DNA of 64,000 bases from Marisa cornuarietis. Taxonomy: Eukaryota > Mollusca > Gastropoda > Architaenioglossa > Ampullariidae. The translations under genes and the position numbers were made by a program. The notes under the pieces were generated by a model. The model made no database searches and was not told the DNA's origin. It saw nothing but the letters and a program-made list of their open reading frames with translations. The stretch is taken from contig SMMW01000046.1 of assembly GCA_004794655.1 (NCBI GenBank), positions 8,605,501 through 8,669,500 on the forward strand. The letters are read 5' to 3'. The first letter of the stretch is position 1, and every line of letters starts with the position of its first letter. Of the stretch, positions 34,266 to 46,800 are shown piece by piece.

Positions 34266-36490
34266 GTAAAACACAGCCTTGTCGACCAGAGTAAAGGTGA
34301 CTAGAGGAGCGGTAGGAACACAGACTTAATCATAGAAGTCTGTGGGTAGGAACAATCATAGGGTAGGGGAGAGAAGAGTACTGTTACGTCTGCTTGTGAA
34401 TTCCCTCGTCCACCCGGAGTTTGAGGGAGTTGGGGGGGGGAGGAGGGAAGAAGTGTGACGATTCGTCGGAGGCTACGTCACGGTCACAGTCGGTGATCCG
34501 AAGGGTCAGGAAGTGCTCTTCCAAGAAATTGTTCAAGTCAACAATTTTCTTCGGATGTAGTGTCCTTCGGCATCTAACACCTAGGCCAAAGCATTCGTAC
34601 CACTGGCATTATTAATTTATTCCCAGAGAAAATCCATGCGTGACTGTAGTCCATTAAAACACTGTGGTATACTAAAGTCAGCGGTATTATAAAACGAGAG
34701 ACTGGAGTAAAGAAATAGGCAGATGTAGTTTTATGTTCACGAGGCGTGGAGGCAGGCAATTACAACTAAGCACTCGCCTTCTGTAGCATGCACAACCTTG
34801 GCTGTAGCCCATTCCTTCTACCCCAGGCTTGCCGGAAGCTCGATATGGTACTCCAGCACAGTTGGTCAGTGTAGCTGCTTTGCACTAATGTTCTTGACTT
34901 GAAGGTGGCAGATGGGTTGTGCAAAGAAAAAGGGAGATGGTGTAAGCGCTAAACGAGCACACACATTCACACACTGAACTGTGAAATGAAAACAACGGCT
35001 TTAACTCTGTGTGCCCTGATTAGTTCTCTATGTTTGAATTATGTTTTTTCTATTCTTCTTCCTTGGGGACCCAGAGATTATTTATTATTAAGCAATGAAA
35101 TTAGTCTACTATCGCATCTAGTCAGAGTGATCGACTCATTCATGTTACCAGCCCCCTTTACAAAAAAAAAAAACGTCAACAACTGCGCGTGTTTAAAGAA
35201 CTGTTACTATTGACAAGTACTATTAAAAAGCATGTAGCCGTGTGTGAGCCTATTCATGCCACATTGATATGTATGTTTCTGGCAGAGATAAGAGGGAACA
35301 AAGTTCCAGTGGATGGGTACCCGTACAACGAGAGCTGTGCGATAACAGGTCGGACTGCGGGTCGTAGCTGTGACCACTGGACAGACCGGATAAGGACACG
35401 CATGTGCACACCCGTCAGTTTTTATTTTTTAACATGTAATCAGCGTCAAACACCAACTCTAACTCTAGGCCCCAATGCTAACTTAAGTTACTCAAGATGT
35501 ACACATTTTATGCACTAACGAGCTGATTACAGACACGAAATTTATTTTTAAAAAAACAAAGAAATAATTTTCAGATTTTGTTTTTAAAACTACAACCGCA
35601 ATGAAAATCCAACCTATTGCTTGATCACAAAGAGAACTGTACTTTCGTCACTGAATTTTTGTGAATTTTTAAAAACAGAAATTATTTCCCAAATTGTCCT
35701 GAAATAATCCAAACTCATACAAGTTTAAATATTTCTTTGGTAGCACTAAAAAAGGTGCTTGAACGAAAGTAACAGTTTAAAGAATATTAAATGGCCAAGT
35801 TCACAACGAATGAGGAGAATAATAATTAAGATCAATTTTGTTATTGTCTTCGTAGTGAACATTCAATTAGTTACTTTTCTGCATTTACTCTCTGTATATT
35901 TTATACATACTTCTCTAGATATTCTGTAAATTTCTGTATTGTGCATGCATTATTTTGTATTATACAATTTGTTCTAAATCCCGCTGAAATTTAAGTTACG
36001 AACAAATTTGTTTGGACTGTAGGACTTTCTGCTACTGCGTGACCACAATTAAACTTATCATGGTATATTATCGGCAAGTCGCCCAGTCCGCTTTAGAAAA
36101 AAAAAGTCACATACGGTCCGACACCGACAATACCACAACTCCGACAGTCGTACCTAATAAGACACATACCTGCCTGCATAAACAGTTGGTCGACCAAATT
36201 CCAGAATGAAGTCTGTTCTTTCTAATGAGTGTTACATTATTTATATGTAATACATTATTTATACATTATTTATATGTATTACATAGATAAATGTATTTAC
36301 TATAAATACAGTGTAGCACCACACTTTTCAAGTGCACTTGTCGCGTATTTGCGAAGAAATAAAGAATAGAACCAAATCAAAAATGGCAACATAGTCCACA
36401 TCAGACAAAGAAACAAAAAACTAGGCAATAAGAACAATGAATAAAATGCACTGATTTACTAATTAGACAGTACGAGTCACATAATATGTA
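34266..36490. other. No gene recognised
   Basis: Contains a perfect 9-bp hairpin near 34320-34345 (CACAGACTT ... AAGTCTGTG) and a G-rich run near 34430. ORFs up to 109 codons are present, but none resembles a known protein or has convincing splice context. Confidence 0.4.
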
Positions 36491-36491
<1 letters not shown>

Positions 36492-36527
<36 letters not shown>

Positions 36528-36529
36528 TG

Positions 36530-36587
<58 letters not shown>
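36492..36587. repeat. (GT)n microsatellite, two blocks
   Basis: GT runs at 36492-36523 and 36532-36587 are separated by an interrupted 8-bp segment. Confidence 0.95.
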
Positions 36588-36589
<2 letters not shown>

Positions 36590-36799
36590 AAAGTTACAGT
36601 TCGATGTGTAGACCTCTTCTGTAAATTTTCCAAGTCGAGATTACACGTGCACTCGTTCATTTGGTTGCTGAACAATAATTAGTGTCTTTAAATCTTTGCT
36701 TTTGCTAAATTTATGCCCACGTAGAGCCTGATGAGTGTACATGCATGCTTATATTCGCGCGCGTATGCTTTCTTGGTGGACGCAAATAACCTATTCTAG

Positions 36800-39700
36800 C
36801 TGGGGGAAGTGGGTGGAGGGAGTGGTATCAAATTTGAATTAGACCCTCTCCTGTTAGGGCCAGCGTGTATTCAAGGTAAACGACTACACGATGAGCGACT
36901 TGGCGTCAAGATAGCTAGGACCAACAGATCAGCCCTCGTCCCCGCCCCTTGCCGTTTTAAATGCCCCCCACCCACCCACGTACACACACACATACGCGCG
37001 CGCATTCCTTGCCTGACTTGTCCGGCGGGCTCAGCCTTGACACCCGAGTCCCAACCTGCCCCTCCTCCAAAAGGTGAGTTATCGGGGGCGGTCATCATAA
37101 AAATGCCCAGCAACCCGCAGCAAGCGGAAATGAATACCGGTGGCCGCGCTAGGTAGGGGCACAACCCCCAGAGGTAGGGGACTAACGCGGGAGGGACAGT
37201 GGATAGATTAAACACCGTCCCCGACAGGTAACGACCCTCCTTCCCGTTTGTATCCCACCCGTCTTTCTGCTGATCGTCAAACGGCAAGACCCCTGACTAG
37301 CCCCCAACAAAGTTACGTGGGTTTTTTTCTCCCTCTCTCTCTTTCTCAATTTAAACAGGGTTGTTTTCATCGTCGCCAGGTTTTAAAAAAAGTTTTCGGT
37401 CGAGTCACCATTTAACTGATGACAGAAGCAGACAGAGCAATACAAGATACGGCGGGAAAAAAAATCCGCTACCTACATTTGAACAGTCTTGTCACCATCT
37501 GAACGACGTACAGCACCAATCCCATCCACATAACAACAACATTAATAATAAAATTTGCAGACCGCTTTGCTCCCTGTAGTGGTGAAGTCAACGTGTTGTG
37601 CAAAAAAGACTAGAAAATAAGCAACGACATAGAAACACAAGTAACACCAAACGAATGACACGCGACAGACATGAACGAAGTGTATGGACAAAGACTAGTA
37701 ACTGAAGAGTGAGCGGGTGAGTTCGCTGGATTATTTAGCTTCCGGCCAGGTCAAGATATAGTCACTCTGGTAATTCTTCCTGATCCTCTTTCTAAATTTC
37801 CCCACGAGTATACGAGGCGAAAATCCGTTGCGTTGCTTACCAAGACACACACGCACACAGTCTCAAACAGGGATATTAAATAGGGATATTATTCGTTACA
37901 AGGACACAGAATGGTATGCTTAAAGGGGTTCTGTCCTGTGAAACCCGCCCGCTACCGGCTGTGATCTTTGACCTGCAGTTCAGTGAATGACCTGCCCAAA
38001 TCCTCATTGAGTGGAGTCGACGGCCGCAGGTTTGTGCGACGTAAGCTCTTAATCCCCTAACGAGTCCCGGCGGATTATCGCCTTGTTCGTCCCCTCACCA
38101 CGCCATCAAGAGCAGGGGACGCCGCGGCCGATGCTCGGCCATACTCCTATGACTTAGTCACTGGAAAACCCCCGACGGACAGCCCTGCAGCTATGCACTG
38201 TTGCCCTCTTGGCCGCTGGAACGACGTGCACCTGAAGCGGAAGCAGGTGTGCATGCACGCTGACGTAACTGATGGTAAGGCAGTATGTCAATCTGAACAT
38301 CCGCTACTTTCGTCTGGAGTCGCGACGGGCCTGGGAGACCGTGAAATCTGCTTTGGCTACTGCTGTAGCTTCGAACGGAAGGAGGGGGAGGAACTGCCCT
38401 ATTTGTTTCCAAGGTATGATTATCTACCTGTCTACGCGATAAAGGGCAGAGGGCGCTCGTTGACGTGCCTTTTGAACTTCCTTCCACAATCATCGTGCAG
38501 TCAGTGGTAAGTCAGTTGTAACGTCAAATCAAAGGACATGGTCAATGGGCTTCAAGAGGCCGCCGAGAGCTGACCTTGCTGGAAATCACAGAAACCTCTC
38601 AATTTCTTGTGGAGTAAATGCTCATGAAATTCAATGTCGCACAATTTCAGGCTGAAGGAAAGTAGTTCTGCTGTGCTAAAATTTTTCACGCCATAATCTA
38701 CATCCTTCTTTGGCATGTTCTTTCATTTCCGCTCTTTTCCTCCAATACTCATCACAGGCGGGCAATGCGCGTGCGAAGACCACAACTCCACAAGTCTATG
38801 AAGTCTGTATTGTCAAGGTGTGCGAAGACAAAGCTCACGTGCTTCTTCTCATTTTGGATCTGACAACGATGAAGATAGTAAGCAGACAATGTTTTTTGTT
38901 AAGATAAAAATCCTAATTTGATAATCAAAAAGTGGCACGAAAAGTGGCGTGTGAGCGAAGCTTCTTGGGATAAAAATTCAGTGTAAGAAGAATGTACAAT
39001 GTTTCCGCTGTCAACATACTGGGTTTCACAAATAACGCCACAAGACAGCTACTGTTTTGGTCATTTGAAAATGTGAGGTCTCTAAATATAAGGGTCTTGA
39101 CTCAAAGATGCAGCAGTGACGGTTGTGCAAAATTTTAGACCATTATTTTGTTTTTAGTGAAGGTAAAGTAATAGTACGAGGGTGGAAAAAATTCTCGTCC
39201 TTCCATCAGTTCCATGACACCACATGATGGACGCGGCCATGTCTTTGTAGGAGTAGTACAGCAAGGAAGTGAGCGATGGCAGCAGTGGGGTGAGAGGTCA
39301 CGCTCGCAGGTGGCTGTTGCAGGTGGAAACGACAGGACAGGGGAAGGATGAGTTATAATTCTTCTGTTGCTGCTTCTCCTCGGCCGTTCCGAGTGTTGTA
39401 CCAGAGAGGAGACAATTCATTTACCAACGTCTGCCTCGACAGAGGGCACGCGTCAACGTCACCGCCACTAGTGTGAGCCTCCGTCTCGTCGCGAAGGAGG
39501 GAGAGGGAGGTAGATGGCGTAAGGAGTGGGGTGTAGGACAAACTTGATCAGCTGATCAACAGATCCCGACCCTTTTCCCAACTGAAAACAGCGCCTGACT
39601 GGAGGCTATACACGTGTCGCGGCGGTAGGGTAATCGACAGACACGTCACAGCACTGGCAGGTGACGTGGAACGCTAGAGGCTGTGTGGCTCGACGTGACT

Positions 39701-40817
39701 TCAGGTTTTAAGACTCGCAATCAGCGGTATTACTTTCGGTTGTCTGACCGGACCGGACGCTAAAGCGCTTGTCCCACCTATTAATATGGAGGAATAGGGA
39801 GGACAGGTTGTTCTATCTTGCAGAGATTCGGCACCTTCCGTAAATAAGCCTGGGTACGGATGGGTAGGTTGCACCCTACATTTTCAAGTTGCCAAATCAG
39901 TTGTAACATTTATAAATTTATTTAAAAAATTAAAAGTATGCGCCAAAGTAGCCGTTATAAATCGTGCGAACTACTTCAAAACCCCTATGATACATAAGAT
40001 ATAGATATATATGAGTAGTTGCGAGGAAGCTAACACGTGCGCCTGCATGCATGCACGCAAGAGGGAAAGAGATGTGTTGGGGGGGGGAGGTGTAACATGC
40101 CCACCACGAAGCAGCCACCCCGAGATAGTCGCGCATTTTCTGAAGCATGATTCGAAAAGCCAGTCACTTGCTCGAGTAGTGGCAAGAAAACGCTCTTTGT
40201 CATTACAGCCTTAACTAGTCTTAGGCTGTTGTGTCCCCCTTAGCGGCGGGGATTACTTCCCGCGCAGACTCCACAGGCTGTGATGACAGGGCAAGCCAGA
40301 TAAAGAGCCGTTAACGCATTTGGCAAATCCTCGCACAATCGCTCGTTGCGAGGGTCCGTAAAAGGTGGACTTCAGCAAACAGACTGCGGGGCTTACGAGA
40401 AGCACTGCTACAGGCTTCCTACAACATCCCCACCCCCGTCCCCACCCTTTCCCCTCATCTCGTCCCAGATAGGGCCTATCGGTCATCCACGTCGGCCACC
40501 TTGTCGCCATAGCAAACGATACCTTAGCAGGCGATGTTTGACCAACAGACGATTTCTTCCTTCTTCCCAACCTACGGCGCTCACTCTAAGGATATAGCCC
40601 TCCTACCCACCCCACCCACAAACCCGTCCGACCTCTCTCTCTCTCTCCCGTCCATCGACTGCCCTCCGCCGGAATTTTGTTAAAAACGACCACGTGAAGC
40701 TTAGATTAGAAACCATGCGTTTGACCTGCAAAGACTATGGTCACCTTCCTCTTTATATCGAGATTCATGGGATCGACATGCTCTAAAGTTATCACCATTG
40801 GAGAGCATGGCAACAAC
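36800..40817. other. GC-enriched DNA without recognised genes
   Basis: Several blocks (36800-37300, 37950-38500, 39200-39800, 40240-40640) are richer in GC and CpG than the rest of the window. No frame reads as a conserved protein. They may be enhancers or promoters associated with the homeobox gene starting at 43878. Confidence 0.35.
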
Positions 40818-40965
40818 CAGTGGCGTAGGAAGATTCTTGGCTTGGGGGGGGGGGGCAAGCTCCATGCTGACAATGAACGACGTACACATTCTTGCCTTTC
40901 CAGCATTTTATTTGGGGGGGGGGCAGCTGCCCCCCTTGCCCCCCCCCCCGGTTTCTACGCCAGTG
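40818..40965. mobile_element. Short TIR element, CAGTGGCGTAG ends
   Basis: The left end CAGTGGCGTAGGAAG and right end TTTCTACGCCAGTG are inverted repeats with one mismatch in the first 11 bases. ACAAC lies on both sides (40813-40817 and 40966-40970). It is 148 bp with long G and C runs just inside. It is probably a hAT- or CACTA-like MITE; the superfamily is unsure. Confidence 0.65.
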
Positions 40966-40970
40966 ACAAC

Positions 40971-43877
40971 TTTGAAGACACTTTTTGCTGGTGTTTCGAA
41001 GTCGTTGGACACTCGTTTGCAATTACCACGGAACCAGTTCAGCTCAAAGTTATCTGGCTTAATGAAGGGATATACGCGTGGGTGGGTGGGTGGGTGGTGG
41101 TGCAAATATTTTACATGGTCATGTGAAAATTGACCAAACTATTCGATAACATGTGCACTGTTAAGAGGATCCTTTAGAAACTGCAGACAATTGAAGGGTC
41201 CACCCGAATGTTTGCTCTAATTAGAAGCGCAAAACTCTTCTGAAGAAAGTCATAAACATTAAAATACAAGTGATACTTAAATTATAGGCCTACATATATT
41301 TCAGAGCAGGAAATATGAGAACTGACCAGCTTTGGACAAGAACTGTTTCAGACCTGACAACTGTAAAATTCATACTGCTAATCGGTAAGGAAAGATTAGA
41401 CTGTTTTGTAAATTGACGACGATGTGGTATCGATCTACAAATATGGGCGACGATAATGGGGTATGGATATTGCGTGCGTGTGTGTGTTTGTGAGAGAAAG
41501 AGTGAGAAAGAAAGCAATAGGGACGGGACGAGAAAATAGGGACAGAGAAAATAGGGGCAGTCTTAGACCCAACACGTGTTCATTCCCCTTGGCTTTCGTA
41601 AATCTCGAGTGAAGTGCCCTTATCGCAGCGATTGACTCAAACTTCATCGCGTTATGCACTACAGTGGACGTGACCATCCCTCTGACATCGTCAAACGATG
41701 ATAACATATCACACCCGTAACCCTTCTAACACCAGGTGATCAGCACAAGTGTTAAGATTTAAAATAAAGCTCATACATAAAATATGCTATTCAATATACA
41801 TGTAGCTGTCTTCTATGTAATAAACCAGATGACACCAACATATACATTGGCTATATACAATTGGTGAAATATGCTTAAAATCACTTTAAGAATCACGTTT
41901 TCAACATGAACACTCCAGGTGTCACAGGATGCTCTATTTAAAAAGAGTGGTCAGTTAATAAGGTCTTTTTGGTAAAGAAATGCACCAGGGTATGGACAGA
42001 CTCTCACCTTGTTTGTGCTGGTTTGTCTTTAAAATAAATATTCCGAGGAATGTCTTTGAAATAAATATTCAGAGGAATATAACTGTCTAATCCACATGAT
42101 AATAGAACTTTAAATTTAAATTGCATGATGCACTAAAATGCAGTGTGATTTGTTTGCTATTTCTTTCATTACTCGTTACTGTAATAACGACAGGTTTAGA
42201 TAAAAGAAACATGGTACGTCGAATTAAGTATTAGACATACATCAGTAGTTTGATTTGGCCTGCACCCTGGCACTTGTAAAACAGCGATGCAATGCGATAC
42301 CACGCTGCCAAGCGCGTCTGGCGCACAACGGGAGACTGGCGACATTCCGAGCTGCTGATGACACACCGGTGTCTCTCTGACATATGGCACACTGGTGACA
42401 TCGCAGTGTTAACACAGCAGCACACTTGTCTCTGTCGAAAGTCGCACATTACCAGTACGAACGTTTCTGGAATGTTCTTGCCACACCTAAATGACACCGA
42501 AGGTGTCTGAACACAAGAATTCCACGAGGTTTCTGCAGGAAGGTGAAGGTCATGCACTGACGTTCTCGCTGTCGACGAACTGAAACCAAGAGGAAGTGAG
42601 GATAATAGCAGACTGGCCAAAACATCGTCACGTCGATGACACAACGGTAGATGTCACGGCGCCTGTCAGACCTGAAGGTTTATGACTTAAATTGTATGAC
42701 TCAGGTCACGCAAAGTCATGATAGACAGGTTTGGACGACAGCAACTGTAGATCCTCAGTAGGATGGTGACAGGTGTAGAGCAAACCATCTTTGAATGGCG
42801 CCCAGGTAACTAATCCACTTACACGTCTTATGACACGAACGAACCCAACAAAGCGGATCATTTCAATCGGCTAGTTCCATTGAACGACTTGACACAAAAA
42901 TCTATAGTCTCTCTTCATCATGAAATATATATTATAGGTACATATGTTGTACGCGCTTTGAGTTACGGTACGTAGAGAACAAGGCGGCAAATAAAAGTAT
43001 TTTTTTATAAATAGCTTTGAATCAAGGACAATTTTAAGTAGATGGAGAAAGGATTAATAGGGGGAGGGGGAGAGCGACTGTGGAAAGAAAAAAATAAAAA
43101 TGAAACTTCATGCAGTTGTTAGTAAAGTTTGGTCTTTTTTCCCTACACGTTCCTTCCTCGGCAATGGTCAAACCTCAAGATTAGCAGCCGAGCAGAAAGT
43201 CAACGCGCGCTACACCAGCGTTCAGCTTGATCTCCCACCCACACAGACCACGTTTCAAGCAGACGCTTACACACTACCACCATCCATGTTGCCCAGTCGC
43301 CTTTCCTTACTCCAGTCCTTTGTCAGCTTATCGCACTTACACCTACCTTCTAGTTCCCTCAGCCCTGTACCATCTCCTCCCCCTCCCTCCTTTTAGCACG
43401 GACACCTTTCGCGTTCTCCACGGCCTGTTGAGCTCTACACCACTCCCCCACTCCACCTCTCCCCCTCTCGTGGACGATTGCCGCCCCTGGCCAGTGAGTG
43501 GACAAGGACGGACTACGCAGGTAGCAAGGGGAGTGACGGGTCGCCGCTCCTACACAGCACCTGAGCGACGTCACCGAGATGGCTGTCGGACAGCTGTAGC
43601 GTCGGCGCCTGCCAGACCCCGCTGGACGCTTTACCTTCCAGCTCAAGTGTTACTCTCCCCCTAAGGGCAAGGTGAACATGTAACTGCCGCGGTGAAGCCG
43701 CGAAGGAAATAACCAAAAAGAGCAGCAAGACGGATTTACTCCGGGAGGCAAAAACAGCAGCAGCAACAGCATCACCAAGTGCAATTTGCCAGTCCTTCCT
43801 GCGCCACAGCGACGTTGCAGCAACAATCGACGTGACGGGGGTGGCAGCCACGCTGTCGCCGCCGTGGAGTCCGGGAC
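40971..43877. promoter_or_regulatory. Upstream region of the first homeobox gene
   Basis: The DNA is AT-rich to about 43000, then GC- and CpG-rich from about 43200 up to the start codon at 43878. No gene is seen. The CpG-rich part is the likely promoter and 5' UTR of the homeobox gene. Confidence 0.4.
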
Positions 43878-46800
43878 ATGCTGCAGGTGGATAACCTCTC
43901 GCCATCAGCCACGCTCAGCTCAGCCGCCAACACGGCTTCCGTCGCATCTACCGCAGGTAACATCACAGACTGTCTATTAAAAAAAAAAAGTCCTGATTTC
44001 TGGAGTGCAAACGTGGCTCGTTTCTCGGAGTACGAAAGAAGCATCTAGCTGAACACTGTATTTGCTAAGGCGATAAGGGGAGAGAAATTTGTGGCCAGCC
44101 AAACAGTTTCTTAGCGGGTAGCTTTTCATCCTTCTGGACTTCTTTGATGTGCTGACCTTCTAAACCATAGCCGGCGTGGCCGCTCGCAAATCATTATTCA
44201 AAGGGCGACGACCCCCACTTTTCTGTGGACAGAAAGCATTCAAATGATTCTCATAGAGCCGTAATTCTAGCGAATTTAAGAAAGTCTCGTCTATTTAAAA
44301 CATTGTTTATATCCAGACAAGGACAACAAATCGTGAAGGCGTCTCCATAAACTCATAGAAACGGATGCAACTTACTAACCTCCACTTTAATCAGAAGCTC
44401 GAACTGTCTTATCTGTGTAATTAAGTCTTTTTCACTCGATCAACCACTGTGTAGGCTACTTGTGTTGGGCCTGACACTGGCCTTGCGTGCTGTCCCGCTT
44501 CTAGCATCACTTAGCGAGAGATTGCAAAGACCTCCGAGAATCGGCGATTTGCGGGTAGATTAGATTTTGAGAACAGCAGTTTTGCTTAGCAGGGCGTCGA
44601 TTCTTTTAACCACAAGTCTAAGCCATGGCGACTCACGTTGTGCCAAGACTGTCAGTCCAGTCGAGGCCACCACATGATACGGTCCTCTCATTTCCAAAGA
44701 GTTTTTTTTAGAATTATTTTATAAAGTATTTTATTATTAAGGTGAAAGTTGGGGTAAATATTAATAAGTTTCATTCTTGCATTTTCTTACAAAACATCCT
44801 GTTTTTAATGGTCTGATATATTCCCTATTCGTAACAGCTAACACCTAAAACTACAAGTACAGGAAAACAGGGTTCTTACAACACGATTTTTTGTGGAACT
44901 ATCCATTAACATTAAGTATAAAAAGTAATGGTCTCGTTTCACCCTTTTATTTATTTTATTATTTTTTTGCAGTAAAAGAAAACTCGTAACTTTTTAGTAA
45001 AACTTTTGAATTTTTTTTTCAAAAATTGGAAAGTCAAACAAAGTGACATTTTACGCATACTGCACAATCAGATTTGTAAGATGTATGTAAGATTTGTTTC
45101 CTAAGTGTAGTAAAAGACAAGGCAATATTTGCTTTCTGTGTATTGTTCACCTATCCATTTTTACGCTGTAACGCTCTTTTTTAACCATGCAGGTGTTAGA
45201 AATCATGCCGGACTCGACTACTAAATACAAAAATGGCCGCATGGAACTAGGACACACGGTTGTAAACTACAGCACGTCTGAACTGACCGAACTGACAAAT
45301 GAGAAAACGTGTTTATGCGATCTAAACCACATTATACAGGAAAGTGACTATAGTTCAGCACTGATGAAATGCGAATATATAATATATTCAAACCAAGAAT
45401 GCTCGCTTAAAAAAATAATAAAGCGAGAAAGTGTAATCTGCTTTGGAATAGATGAAAGTGAAAAAGCTAGCGTGGCCAGAAAAATGTTTAGACTCAAGGA
45501 ATATCGGAAAAGAAGGTTCAATTACGTTTATCAACAAGGATAACCGTCACGCAAGTGTCGTGTGCAAAGTGTTATTTTTCTCACGCATCGCCGAACGTTG
45601 TAGAGAACACCTGAAAACTTTTGTTGAGAGTAACTGACCCTCATGTGCTATAGCGACTTCTGTTAATAAACATAATCAGCCCAACATAGTGAAATTATAA
45701 AAACATACGAGAAACAAGGTATGAATGTGAGTTTAGTCCCCCTCTTCATTTTCCGTTTTCATTTTCTAGCTATTTGCATTCAGAATCTTCTTCCTTCGTT
45801 TATTGTAAAAGTAATTATAAATTTATTTCTTATTCCACGTGTGAACACTTAATTGTTAATTTATTATTTTATTACACTGTTTCCTGTGACCAGAGATAGG
45901 GCTGCAAAACGTTGTACTGCAGGCAAAAGTTCATGTCTACAGTACACTTCTCAAAACATAGATATTTCTATAAATTGCAGAAAGAATTTAAAAGGATACC
46001 TTTACTTCACAGTCTTCTCCTAGAGAAACAACAAATAAACCGCGACAGCTCAACATGTAACTCGAGAAGAATCGTCTCACAAACCTGTAACGATATGAGT
46101 GAAACACATTTTTAACAAGAAGCCATCAGCGTTGGGTATGGCAGTTCTCACGCAGCGTTCATGCCAAGCACTTCTGATCACTCGATCATGACGCAACTAC
46201 TTGCTGGCTTGTTTGTTCTCCCACCTTACCACACCCAATCCCCCCGCAGGAGTCGAATGCTGACACGGATGGGGTAGGAAAGTCTGCCCGTAGGGGATGT
46301 AGCGAAACATTTTCGATGAAGCGTACTCTGCCCCCTCCCCCTCCCCAAACACCCCCACCACCACACACACCTTTCTGACCCCTAAGTACACGACACTTGC
46401 CGACAGGTACTACGCAGAAGTGCGTTAGGACCCTGCGACTCACGTGGGTTACATGCTGGTGGAGGATGCTGGCTATTGTTGTGTCTTAATCCCTAGAAAT
46501 TTAATCCCAGACACTTAATCCCCGACTTTTAATCCCCAGACACTTAATCCTCAAAATGAAATTTCAACTAAAAAAATTATGAAATAAATGAAAAATTTAA
46601 TACAAATTCAAATAATTATTTTCATGTAAATCATGAAAATAAGTTTGACAATTAAAATAATACTTAACTTCAACATTTATAACATTAGTTAAAGTTCATG
46701 TGAGCTATTAAAGTCAATGTTCTTCAACAATATGACATGAAAAGTTAATCAATATGACAGGTAAACTAATGATCGAAGGTACCCTAATTGGGGCGATTGT

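Noticed and set aside
35189..35518. 109-codon plus-strand ORF
   Set aside because: Composition changes along its length, no recognisable family, no supporting exon.
36463..36675. His-Thr / Cys-Val repeat ORFs on both strands
   Set aside because: Pure translation of the (GT)n microsatellite.
45187..45543. 118-codon plus-strand ORF in HD1 intron 1, following an acceptor-like TTTTTTAACCATGCAG
   Set aside because: No recognisable motif, and its phase and place do not fit the HD1 exon chain; kept only as a note.
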